A DNA stretch of 64,000 nucleotides. It comes from Psettodes erumei (Eukaryota; Chordata; Actinopteri; Pleuronectiformes; Psettodidae). The notes below the pieces were generated by a model. That model was not told the DNA's origin. It saw nothing but the letters and a program-made list of their open reading frames with translations, and made no database searches. This document shows, piece after piece, positions 1 to 11,527 of the stretch (the stretch's first letter is position 1; each line of letters starts with the position of its first letter). Location: NCBI GenBank assembly GCA_016785225.1, contig JAFBJZ010000603.1, positions 1,155,001 through 1,219,000 of the forward strand, given 5' to 3'. A program made the translations under genes and the position numbers.

Positions 1-474
1 GCACACTCCTTCTGAGTTTCCTTTCCTTCCCTGAACTCCACTTCCTTATTTCCGCTTAGTGAATGGGATCTTAACGAGGAGACATTCCGGGTCCCTGCGT
101 GAATTAACTCCTCGTGCCCAGTGCGAGCATATATGTGTGTATATATATATATATATATAATGACAATGGACGGAAGCTGAGGCAGTAAAAAAGACAAAGT
201 GGTTAAACAGGCGCTGCAAACACACACACACACACACTGTATCTCTCCGGACTGCAGCCTGAGCAGGGCATTGTTCCACCCAGAGGAAGACCCACCTCAG
301 GAAAGTATGTCTGTCTTCAAGGAGTGGGAGCAGCCTGAGACGTGGAACGCACACCGCCGACGAACACCAGATCCATCTCCCAGCACCGGTTGCCATGGCG
401 CTGACACGCTAGATCGCCGTGCAATTCATCAAACATTTCGAGATTCCGCCCCGAGTTCGTCGATCTGCTCCCCC

Positions 475-514
<40 letters not shown>

Positions 515-1625
515 GTGGCTTTCGTGCCTTGCAAACACAGGTACGTCACTGCTCTCATTTTTTTGACACACCTCGCTAAACACACAGCTCGTAAGCCTTC
601 CTGTGTGTTTTAGATATCTGTGCACGTGCACAGGTGCGCGTCCGCATGCGCTGGCGTTTTTGAGCTCTCCGGCTCAGCGGCCGAACCTCGCGCAGTTCGC
701 CGGGTCTAATGCGACTCAACTGTGAAATCTGGCCAGGGGGGATTACAGAGAAGGGAAAACCCACATATCGGGATGTGGCAAAAAAAAAATAAGGATTCAA
801 AAGTTGTGACGGAAAATGTAGAGAAAGGAGGAAAAGACTCTGGGATGAGCGGTGGCACTTACTTGTGCATGAAAATCAGATGAAGGGCCCGATGCACCAG
901 CAGCAGGTCGCGGATCTTCTCTCAGGGTGTCAGGCAGCTGTCAGAGGGGAGACGGTTTATTTAAGTTCTGTTCTGAAAATGGGGACCGGGGCTGGTGCTG
1001 CCTCTCGGCTCCATGCATGACGCGAATCGTGTTTCCTTTCGGGCCGAGCCCCGGAGAACCCCGAGAAGAGCGTGTTTGTTGCCCGAGGCCTGGCCCCTTT
1101 GCATTTGTGGGCCCGTGGCTTTCAAAAATCTCAAACTGTGAGTGAAACTCAGGATCTCGCTTTCTCTGCTGACATCTTTTGATTTGTCAGCGCTGAGCGA
1201 GACGTTTGAGTGCAACTTGGGCGTGTGCCCGTCTGTCCCGGAGCTGCTGCGGAACGTTTGACGCAGGACGTTCTGTCCGCACGCCGCGTACGAGCCCTTG
1301 CTTGGGGTAGCTTCGGTCCCACGTTCCTTCTGAGTTAACGGGGCAATTAGCAGACATGGACAAGTTTCCCGTCACTCCGCTCTTGTGTCGCTGTTTAGTC
1401 TGGCGAGCAGCAGAGAGGAGAGGAGGCAGATTGATGCTGACAAACTGTGAGGCAAAGTGACGGAAAATGAAAGAGGGACGCGGGGAGAGCAAAGCAGAAA
1501 TAGCGCCTCTGACGTCCTCCTGGGGTTTGTTTGGACTCGTCAGTCTGACCTTCGCCCTCTCTGCTGACACGCTGAACCCGTGCCCCTCCTGACCTTTGCC
1601 CCCACCCCACCCACCCTGTGCAGCG
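1..1625. other. Region upstream of the first recognisable afap1l1 coding exon
   Basis: I see no coding gene that I can support here. The stretch holds a (TA)n run near 138-158 and (CA)n runs near 219-238 and 479-511. The afap1l1 exon at 1624 is preceded by a good acceptor (tgtgcag), so at least one upstream exon, untranslated or carrying a few extra N-terminal codons, should lie in this stretch or beyond the window edge. I could not choose it. A splice-flanked open 75-nt segment on the minus strand at 863-937 is treated separately as a finding. Confidence 0.5.
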
Positions 1626-4600
1626 ATGGAGGTGTTGGTGAGTGAGCTGGGCGTCCTGCTGAAGATGCTGGACCAGGAGAACCTCAGCTCCTCCACGCAG
1701 GAGAAGAAGACCTCGGTGTGGAACCTCCTGCAGCAGATACAGCCGTCAGGTGAGAGCGGCGAGGAAAGCGCGTGACAGATGCGTCGTGCAGTATCAGCGT
1801 TTGTGCATTTCATCACTCAGAAGTCGGGTTTCATTCGAGCTCTCGTTCAAGTTTTTCCAGATGAAAACAGACCAAAAATATTCCGTTTGGATGCAAAAGT
1901 TTGGGATAGATATGAAGCAAATTATGTTTATTTACCAAATTCTCCTACTTTTAAATCACAGCAGCATGTGGATCGTTTGGTTTTCATCACATTAATCAGC
2001 ATGTCCCCCCCCCTCCCTTCCTCCAGTGTCAGGAACAGACTACATCTACATGAACTCGGCAGTTTACAGGAACGGCACCAGCTTCGTCGAGTCCCTCTTC
2101 GAGACTTTCGGTGAGTTCCAGTTCCGCCGCGTGAAACGCACACCCGGCGCGCTGTGCCAGCTGCGCACTGATCGTGCTGCTTTCACACACACAGCAAAGT
2201 GATTGTTGGAGGTTGTTGTCCTTTCCAGACTGTGAGCTTGGAGACCTAAAGGACGTTGCAGACGATGCGAAGGAGGACAAGAACACCCAGAACGACGCTT
2301 TAAAGCAGGCAGGTTGCCAATACACACTGTGTTCCTAACTCATCCCTTTCCATAAATACCAATTAGAAATGAAGTATTGTGAAGCACTGGCGCTAAATCC
2401 TGGAAGCGGGGTGACGCCGCCGTGTGTGGGATGTGTGTTGCTCTACGTCCGTCTTCTCAGCACACCAATCCCAAATCCGGCCCTGCGAGGAACTATTACA
2501 CCTCTAAATCATTTGTGGAGAAAAAAAGCGAAAGAAAAACAGAGATTGTGTTTCTTGGTGTGGGGGCTTTCCCACGAACGCACGCTCATCACTCTGCGAG
2601 CAGTTGGAAGAGTCGAGATGTAGGGATCCGCCCAGAGCCCATGCGTCTAATTTATGGATATCATTTTGAGGTTTACACCCTGTGTTACTTTGAGGATGCG
2701 GTTCTCTGGGAGAAAAAAAAAAAGTCTCGGAGGCAATTTGAGAGTTGTGTTTTGTGTCTTCGTGTCTTCTTTAGAAGAGCTGCGCCGACTCCCCTGCCCG
2801 GCGCTCAGCAGACTCTCCTCCCCCTCTGCCCACGACGCCTCCTCCCGAGGATTACTATGAGGAGGCAGTGCCCCTCAGTCCGGGCAAGATGCCTGAGTAC
2901 ATCTTCACACGAGGTCAGCGTCGCCCTGCCTCTGCCGGACTCTGCGCTGTGTTGTCTTTTTGCTGTCAAATCCTTTGAGTCACTCAAACTGCAGAGACGT
3001 GCAGTCTGATGAGGAATTTTTCCTTTCCGGTTCCAGTCAGGCACAGCCCTCCCAACTCCATAGAAGATGGGTACGAAGACGCCGAAAACAACTACCCCAC
3101 CACCTGCATAAATTCCCACCGCAAAAACTCCTGTGAGTTTAAAAAATATATATATATATATACACCCAGTGTAACCGGATTACACTAATCCAGCACACTT
3201 CATCGCCTGTGTCGCTGCTCTCCCAGACAACGACTCCGACGCCCTGAGCAGTTCCTACGAGTCTTACGAGGAGGACGAGGAAGAGCGGAGCCCCGGCGTC
3301 CGACTCACTCACCAGTGGCCCTCGGACGAGAGCTCCATGCCCCCCGCCAGGGACTGTCGCATCTGTGCCTTCCTGCTGCGCAAGAAGCGCTTCGGCCAGT
3401 GGGCCAAGCAGCTCACGGTCATACGGGAGAACAGACTTCAGGTGAGGAGGCCCACGTTCCCTCATCCAGCACAGGACGCTCTCGTTTTCCGTATGTCTCT
3501 GCTTTAACCGTCGGTGTTCTCCTCTCTGCAGTGCTATAAGAGTTCTAAGGACACGTGCCCCTACGTGGACCTGCTGCTGCCCCAGTGCACTGTGGTCTAT
3601 GCGCCCAAAGACAGCAAGAGGAAGCACCACGAGCTCCGCTTCACTTTGCCCAATGGGGATGCGCTGGTGCTGGCGGTGCAAAGCAAAGAACAGGCCCACA
3701 GGTGGCTCAGGGTACGCTGCACTCCGCACCTGTGCACTTTGCATGCGGGGATGGAGGCCGGTAACGCTGGAAGCGGGTGGTTGTGACGAGCGTGAAATAT
3801 CCCCTCAGGTTGTTAGGGAGGTGAGCGGTCAGAGCGCGGGGCCTGAGGAATCGGCGTCTCCCGTCAGTCCAAGGAAGACCGAACTTGACAAGGTAAGTGA
3901 GGGCGTCTCACGAGACAATAACTCATCTTCGCAGCCGGGGTGAGGAAAAGTCGGCAGCGGGCAGCAATCGAGCCGTCACCATCAATTTTCTTAAACAATT
4001 GTTTGGCTCGACAGAACGCACAGCGATACCTGTGTTGCGGCCTGCAGAACAAAGAGGAGACATGAAGGGTAATTGGGTGTTAAGACAGAAATGATAGAGG
4101 CGGGAGCGAGTCCGTGTCGGAACAGGCTCATCCCCTTTCAAGGCTCCGATGGGGGAAAAAAAAAAACAAAGGCCGGAGAGAGAGAGAGGAGCCGCCGTGA
4201 AATCGGTAGGAGAAAGGCCGGGTTGAGGACTGTTTGCCTCCTCTCACGTGTTTGCAGTTATGACACAACGCGGAAAGGGAATGAAGCAATCCAGAGGTGG
4301 ATCTGTAACAGTACGTCCTCCTCTTAAATGGTCTCAGGGGACGGCTATTAAGCTCTTTATTAGTCGAGAGACAAGTGTTTAGGAGGCTGGGCTCCGGGGC
4401 CAACCTGGCAAACAGACAGATCCCGCCCGAACCCGTGTTTGTGTGCTTCTCCCTCAGAGGTTATCTGCAGAGAGGAACACATCTGATTCAGACAGCGTGG
4501 GGGTGTCGACGGGGGATAACTGCAGAGAGAACGGTGAGACTCGCGCAGCCTCCGACCGACACGCCAGCTGGTTGACGAAAACAAAAAAACTCACAAGCTT

Positions 4601-6277
4601 TTTTTTTTTTTTAATCCCCCCAACTCGCATCTCTCTGTCTCTGTCGTCATCAGCAGATCGAATTTGCTCAGTTTTCCGTCACACGACTTTATTTTCGTAC
4701 TGCTGCATTCCAGTTGTTTGGGACAGATGGCTGAGATGGCGATTAGGACGCGGAAGGGTTAAAGCGAGTCGTCAGTATATAACAATCTGGGTTTAATTAC
4801 CTTGAACATAAAACTTTGGCCGACATGAGGCCTCCATATTTATTTGGTTTTCAGGCGCTTCTCTGTCATTAAGCGCCAAGTCGGATATACGAGGGCTTTC
4901 CAAAACATCTGAGTTTCCCAGTCATAATTACAACTTGGATGTCGAAGGCTGTTTACAAGTCAGAGAGATTAGGTCACACATAAGTTCAGTACTCATGTTG
5001 ACAACCAAGTTATCTCCATGAAAATGGAGCATCTGCTAATGAAGACCACAAGATGCAGTTGATGGCTCTTGGAAAAAAAAAAAAAAGCTTGTGCGTGTAG
5101 CCTGATTTTTAAGATATTGTTTATTTTCTTTAATTACACTGACCCCCACGCAAAAGATCATTTTGGACAAAGCGACTGTGTCATCCTTTCGTTTTTGATG
5201 CCCGTAGGTAAGGTGAAGCGGGGGGCTTTCGCCGCAGGCCGTAAAATCACACGCATCATCAGCTTCTCCAAGAAGAAACCGCCTCGGCTCGGCGATCCCC
5301 AGACGTCCCTCGGCGACCCTCGGCAAGGTCAGACCCCGCGTCGCTGTCCTTCTTTGGGTCTCTCAGGTTGCAGGGGCTTCGTTTTTATTCCCTCCTCGCC
5401 ACACAGGCTACCTGTCGGTGCTGGTGAACCAGGTGTGGCGGGAACAGTGGTGCTGCGTGTGCAGAGGCTCCCTGCACTTCTACCACGACAAAGGAGACGC
5501 GCGGCTGTCCCTCCCTTCCGTCCCGCTCCACAGCTGCGAGGTGGTGCCGGGCCTCGGACCCAAACACCCGTTTGCGTTTCGAATCCTGTGCGACAGCACA
5601 GAGGTGGCTGCTCTGGAGGTAGAGTGTGTTGCTCGTTTCTTACTTTAAAGCTGCTCTGGTCAGTGTTTTTATATCAGCAAAGGGTCAAAGGTGGAGCATT
5701 TAGCAGCTAAGGGCTCAGAGAATTTCCTCAAGAGGTGGTGGAGACCAAAAACCGAGCTGGAAGAGGAGTTATTTGTTTTCTTGCATTCAGTGAGTGGAAT
5801 GCTAACGTCGTTTGCAGCCCGTTCCACTGCCTCCTCGAGGAAAAAAATGTTATTCCATCTGCAATATTCATTGAGATTTCAAGAGATTCAAAACTGATTT
5901 GTACTTTGTCCTTTTAGGCTAGCAGCTCTGAGGACCTTGGTAGGTGGCTCGGCGTCCTCTTGGCAGAAACGGGCTCCGCGACAGACCCCGAGTCACTGCA
6001 TTACGACTACGTTGACGTGGAAACCATTGCTAACATCCGCGACGCTGCGCGGCATTCCTTCCTGTGAGTGAGACAGTGAGGGGGAGGGACGGGGGGGATA
6101 TTTGGACGAGGTCAGCGCAAGGCCGCCGACCAGAGCAGCCACGTTTTGACCTCACGCGGGCTTCATTTCTCCTCCGTCTCGCTGATCCTAGGTGGGCCAC
6201 CTCCTCCAGCGGTACCTCCACAGACTCCAGGACATACGATGAGGTCCCCAACGAGGAAATGCAGGTGGGACAACCCC

Positions 6278-6321
<44 letters not shown>

Positions 6322-9300
6322 CACAATCCCAAACCTTATGTGTAAAGCTTTGCTTTGATATGACGAGATCAACCGCCGCGTGTGCAGCTGTCGGCGACTG
6401 TCACTGTCTGAATATGACACCCCATATCATTCACCCAGACAGACACGGCTCTGTTCCTCGTCTATCAATGATAGCTTTTTGTAGGCCAGAGGAAAAGAAC
6501 TGTGTGGGGAAAAAAAGTGATCAAACTGGTGACAGGAAAGCAAAAGGTCACGGCAGCTTTACAGCCTGTAAAACCCCACAGCCTTTAACCCGGCGGACAT
6601 GCACTTAAACACGCACCTCTCACCACCTACAGCCACAAACATGCTCACCTCAGCGGGCTCAAGCCAGTAAATCTCCACATTAGTTTATTGCTTTGCCCTT
6701 CTTTTTGCATCCTCCCACATCTGTCACGTCGCCCCACCCCCTCTGTGCTCCACCCAGTCAGGGGAGAACCGCAGGCAGCCGTCTGGGAACCAAGGGAAGC
6801 GGCGCTCAAGTTTCTCGAGCAGCGACTCCGACAGAACCAAACCATTAGTCTCCCTCAAGCGAACGGGATCAAGTAAGTGCGTTCGGCGGTTTTTTCCAGA
6901 GTAACAGGGCTCTACCACCAGTGGTCTGTCCCAAGCCAGGTCTCCTGAACTGTATCGATTTGATTAAAACTTAAATTTATACAATGGAAACTGTGTTTTG
7001 TAGAAGTGCCCTGTTTAAGAGACCGCAAAGTGATGGCAAGGGCGTCTTTTTCTTAGCTAGCTGGTGTTAGTGTTTCAGTGATCAAAACTTAACGCAAGAA
7101 AAAAAATACTAGTGTGCCAGGGAAAGTTATTCTATCCACGGTGCAGAGAAAGTGAAATCTAATTTACCAAGGGCAGTTTTTAATCCCATTTAATCCCATC
7201 CCATATGCAGAATCTGGATACTTCAGTAGGTGGTTCAGACATGCATGGAGGTTTTGGAGGCGGTCATCTTTTACGAATTAAAAGGAGGCAGCGTTCTTCA
7301 CTGATGGGTAGTATGGATCTCGCCAATAATGGCATGAAATGACGCAGTTCCCCGACACTCATAAAATCTGAGCAGCTTCCATCCGGCTCAATATTCCCCT
7401 TCATCCTCTCTCCTCTCAGCCGTCCTCTCAGCTTCCATCTGTAATCCTTTCACCCCTTCTCACTCCCCTCCCGTTTGCTCCGTTGTGTCAGTTGGCTCCT
7501 GACGTGCAAATACAGGAGATGAGCACCCAGGGTTTGGGAAGGTGATATTGGTGTAGTCGGATAGCTCAGGCGCTCGTCTCGGTGCTGTTTCACAGGCCCT
7601 CGCCGTGACACATCAAAGAGCCGGAGGCTCCGCGGGGCTGAGAGCTTCAGGATGTAACCCGAGATTTATTGGACACTCGCATTAGATCCGCTGTCTCGCC
7701 TCCTTACTCCGCAGGAGTGTGCGTGCGCTCATCTTTTATTCATGCATCTTATCCTTGCTCTCAACATTTTCTGAATTGTGAAGAAGGTCAAGTTAGCGCG
7801 CCGCAGTTTTGCGTGCCTCGTTGAGGCGCGGCGCCATCGGCCTCGCGCGAAGAGCGCGATGTTAAAAAAAGGACAGGTGGACAGATCGCTGTGAGATGTC
7901 GCATCTTCTTCCCATAACCCCTGCACATCTGACCTCTCACCTTTGCTCCCAAACAGATGCCAATCAGTACGGGAAGTATGGGAAAACGCGAGCGGAGGAG
8001 GATGCCCGGCGCTACCTGAAAGAGAAAGAGGAGCTGGAGAAGGAGCGGGACGGGATACGAAATGCACTCGCGACCCTCCGACAGGAGAAGAGGGAGCTGA
8101 AGGAGGAGCTCAAGACGGCTGCTGGTAAGAAAAACAGAGAGCAGATGCTACACAAATTGCTCTTGGTCATTTCTGGGCTCCACTCCAGGCTCCCAGATCA
8201 GGAAAATGAAACATGTTACTGTACTCAGCACAGCAAGAACACTCATCTGTGGTCCTTTTATTAAAGCTTAGAGCTTTGGAATGAAGAGAACTAATGGAAC
8301 CAAAGGTGAAATACAGAAGAGGAACCAGTGCAGTGTATGTGTTGGCTGCTGGCTTCTGTATATTAGTTGGGGAAATTAAAGTTTAACAGCTGGATTGTCT
8401 AGTATTTGAGGAAGTCAGCACGTTATCCAGCCGGCTTTGCGTATCGTGTGCACACGTCCGTGCTCAGGATCTAACCTGACCTCCATTATCAGAGGCCATG
8501 TGAGAGGAGAGTTCCCTACAGGGTTAAATAAAACCTCTAATTCTTCTTATTGAGATTAAATGGCAAAGAAAATTCCTTCTAAATCTAATTAATATCCTCT
8601 GTCTCTGCACAGCGGGCTGCCAGCAGGGTCAGAGGGAGTATTCAAATTTCTTTTTTTTCCTCTCAGTATAAGTAGTAGGCCAGATTGCAATCACACTCAA
8701 TCATGTATTCAATATTTTAAGTGTACCCTTTAAGTATTACTTTATATTCAAAATCCATATCATCAGCAGTTTAATCGAATAATGAAAATAATTCCTTGTT
8801 GCAACCCTAACTCACATTTAAGTTGCATTCTGATATTTGAATTTAAACAGTTTTCTGTTTTCTTCTGGAAATTAGTGTTGTGCTGCAGCTGCAGTCGTGG
8901 GAAAAGTACTTCAAGTATCCCAGAATTAGATTTACAGTCATTTCATTTCCAAAGAACATCCCGACTTTTCAGTCCGTCGCCGTCTAATCGGTGTCTGTGT
9001 CCCCGTGTTTCGGTGGAGCAGATAAGAGGAAGCCCTCCCTGACCAAGCGCGTGTCCCACCTGGAGGAAGCCTGTCGAGCCAAGGAGGCAGAGAGGGTGGA
9101 CCTGGAGCTCCGGCTGACTCAGGTCAAGGAGAACCTCAAGAAGAGCCAGACAGGCGGGGGGCTGGGCGCCCCGGCCGAGGCGAAACCACCTGTTAAGGTA
9201 CGGTATATCCGTCGCTTCAGGCCGAAAGACTTGTTGGCACGCACGCCAGCCTGCATACTATTTTATTTAACTCTGTTTTTTTTTTTTTTTTTGGGGGGGG

Positions 9301-9930
9301 CGCAGGTCTCCAGCAGAAAAAGCCAGAACATCTACAGCGAGTCTTTACCGGTGAATTGCGCCTCAGAGATGCGTAGGAGACCTCCATCTGTTTATGCTTC
9401 TTCTACAGGAACTGTCATGCAGAAAGCAAAGGTAACAGAGATTAAGTGATGAGAATGGAATTCCATATGTCAACAATCACACCTGTATGTGTGTTTAGTG
9501 TTATGATCAAATGGGATTGTGTCACGACACGTGGATGCTTGAGTGAGCTGTTTTCAGCTACTTCGGCTTTCACAGTATGATTCACAATATTCCCAGCTGA
9601 ATGATGACCAGGTCTTATGAGTACAAAATAATTTTAATATTTTCTTTGGAGACATCAGCTACATGGATTGGAATTGTTGTCATTCTCACAGTAATTGTGC
9701 TGCTTTCTCTGGACTTCTGCCTGCATATTGATTTACTTTTATGCACAGATGAAAAGTCTAGTACACTACTATGGACCAAAAAGAAAATGTTTTCTGAGGA
9801 AGTTAGAAGTTATACATAGAAGATTTTGCACAGAAAACTTCTGTTATTACTTCATTTATTGAAATATTGACTTCATTTTCACGTGACTTTTTTCTTTCCA
9901 CAGGAATGGGAATCAAAGAAAGGAACCTAA
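1626..9930 (+). CDS. afap1l1: Actin filament-associated protein 1-like 1 (18 coding exons)
   Basis: Cytoplasmic adaptor of the AFAP family; family members carry two PH domains and bind actin, and AFAP1L1 is linked to podosomes and cortactin (known). Coding exons: 1626-1749, 2027-2110, 2229-2308, 2775-2913, 3037-3132, 3227-3441, 3532-3711, 3809-3892, 4458-4533, 5208-5327, 5407-5618, 5918-6063, 6192-6264, 6758-6872, 7957-8124, 9022-9197, 9306-9431, 9904-9930. All phases join, giving 746 aa (human about 768). Seen: N-terminal helix with LDQENLSS, proline-rich PPPEDYYEEA, PH1 about residues 218-313 (CRICAFLLRKKRFGQWAKQL), basic linker GRKITRIISFSKKK, PH2 about 400-495, coiled coil about 590-690, C-terminus QKAKEWESKKGT. 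SDSDSVGV and NQYGKYGK fit L1 better than L2. The ATG at 1626 is provisional because an acceptor lies 2 nt upstream. Intron 3 uses a GC donor. Confidence 0.93.
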
Positions 9931-10718
9931 GAGTAGCATCATGAATGTTGGATGTTGGATATCAGGATGTGACTTTTTTTTTTTTTAACCTTTAATGCCA
10001 CTCGGGATAACCTCCCAACTACATCCCAAAGCACAGACTTGTTTCATTTTAGATTGTTGAGGAAATAAACTGTAATGAGTGAAATCGGCCACTAGGTGGA
10101 GGTACATCTCACTGAATATTTACTCTTTCTGTCTTCTTAAACGGACTTCTCCAAATGTGACGAATCTAAGGACTTCGCATCATCTGTACCTGAGCGTTTT
10201 GATCGTCGATTCAGAGGCGGCGAACAGAAAAGAGAGAAATCAGGGCGCATGATTGAAAGCCATGAGAAAAGTGTATTGGAAAGCACAGTGAGTGCGCAGA
10301 GGGCAGGCTGTTGCAATGGGAAAGCAACATAGGGTTGTGTTGGCGCCAGTGTTGCGTTAGTTGAAATGTTGTGAATGTGCCATGTGGGGAAAAATCTTTA
10401 ACTATGAAACGTGATGTTTAGAAAAATAAGTGGATGCCACGATGTGCCTTTTACACGACATACTTTTTTTTCTGCCTGTACATAGTGAGCCATGACTACT
10501 GTTTTGTATTCTTTATACTTTTATACTGTGCGAGGTTTCACTTCTCATCATCTTCATCATCACCGTCGTCGCCACCATTATCATAAGACATACTTGACAT
10601 TCAGCTGAGCACCATGGAGTGTGTTATTATGTTTTGAGTGCACTCACTGTCTGTGCCATGCAGTGATCACCTGCTGAATTATTTGTTTGGAACAAAGCAC
10701 AACATGTACTTGACCCAC

Positions 10719-10741
10719 ACACACACACACACACACACACT
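10719..10741. repeat. (CA)n microsatellite in the afap1l1 3' UTR
   Basis: Uninterrupted CA dinucleotide run between the stop codon and the distal poly(A) signal. Confidence 0.9.
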
Positions 10742-10909
10742 GTTGGATACTGTCGCTATAGAAAACCGATTGGAGCGGTGCTATTGAATGATGCACACCG
10801 TCTTTTCGGAGCGAGGAAAATGTCCACAATGTGTCATTTTAACAACTTCTCTGCTGAACCTGTGATTGGCTTTTTGCACTTTACTGTTCTCCTACCTGGA
10901 TAAGGGAAA

Positions 10910-10915
10910 AATAAA
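10910..10915 (+). terminator. afap1l1: Poly(A) signal AATAAA, probable afap1l1 3' end
   Basis: A canonical AATAAA lies about 980 nt after the afap1l1 stop. A second AATAAA at 10064-10069 could give a short 3' UTR. Confidence 0.55.
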
Positions 10916-11002
10916 CGTGTGTCTCTTTATCCAGACCTTTGCCCTTCAGTCATTTGTCACACACACAGATACTGAATTCCAGCACATTCTCAGTTACTGA
11001 CT

Positions 11003-11008
11003 TTTAAT
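11003..11008 (-). terminator. gabrp: Candidate poly(A) signal ATTAAA for gabrp
   Basis: Reverse complement of tttaat, about 520 nt beyond the gabrp stop codon. I found no AATAAA on the minus strand between 10920 and 11528, so this common variant is the best candidate. Confidence 0.35.
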
Positions 11009-11527
11009 GTCACATGATACGCTTTGAAGGAAATGTACAGCATATGGTCTCATAGAAACAATGTATGAAAGCCAAAATGCAAACAAAACCAAAAGAAGCA
11101 CTTCTACATCAGTCACTTAATGAAGGCAATTCAATGCAGCACAGTATAGTGTGGTGCAGGTCAGGCAGCCTATTGCGCTAGTTAACTTATCCTCATTTGT
11201 TCTATGGAAAGATACAGGCTTTGTATCCACACTTTTACATGTTAATATGGTGGTAGCCATTCATTCACGCATGATTAGCAATAGCTTTCAATACAGAGTA
11301 TGATACAAAGAAGATTTACTGGTTCCTAATCCCAACCAAAAACTTTTCATCAATTTGTAGCCCTATCTGTGGGAAAAATGTGTGGTACCAAAAGGCTCTA
11401 GAGAAGTAGTAGTAGACGTAGTTGCTTGTACAGTTTCAATCCAGGCAGTGGTGACTGGTACTGGGTCTCAGATGAGGAGGTAGAGCAGCTTCAGGATGGG
11501 GAGATTAACTGAGCTCGGAAGCAGTGC

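Noticed and set aside
893..907. Short plus-strand ATG segment (MHQQQ) as an afap1l1 first coding exon
   Set aside because: The donor after it (gtcgcg) is weak and the resulting N-terminus has no support; the ATG at 1626 already begins the conserved helix.
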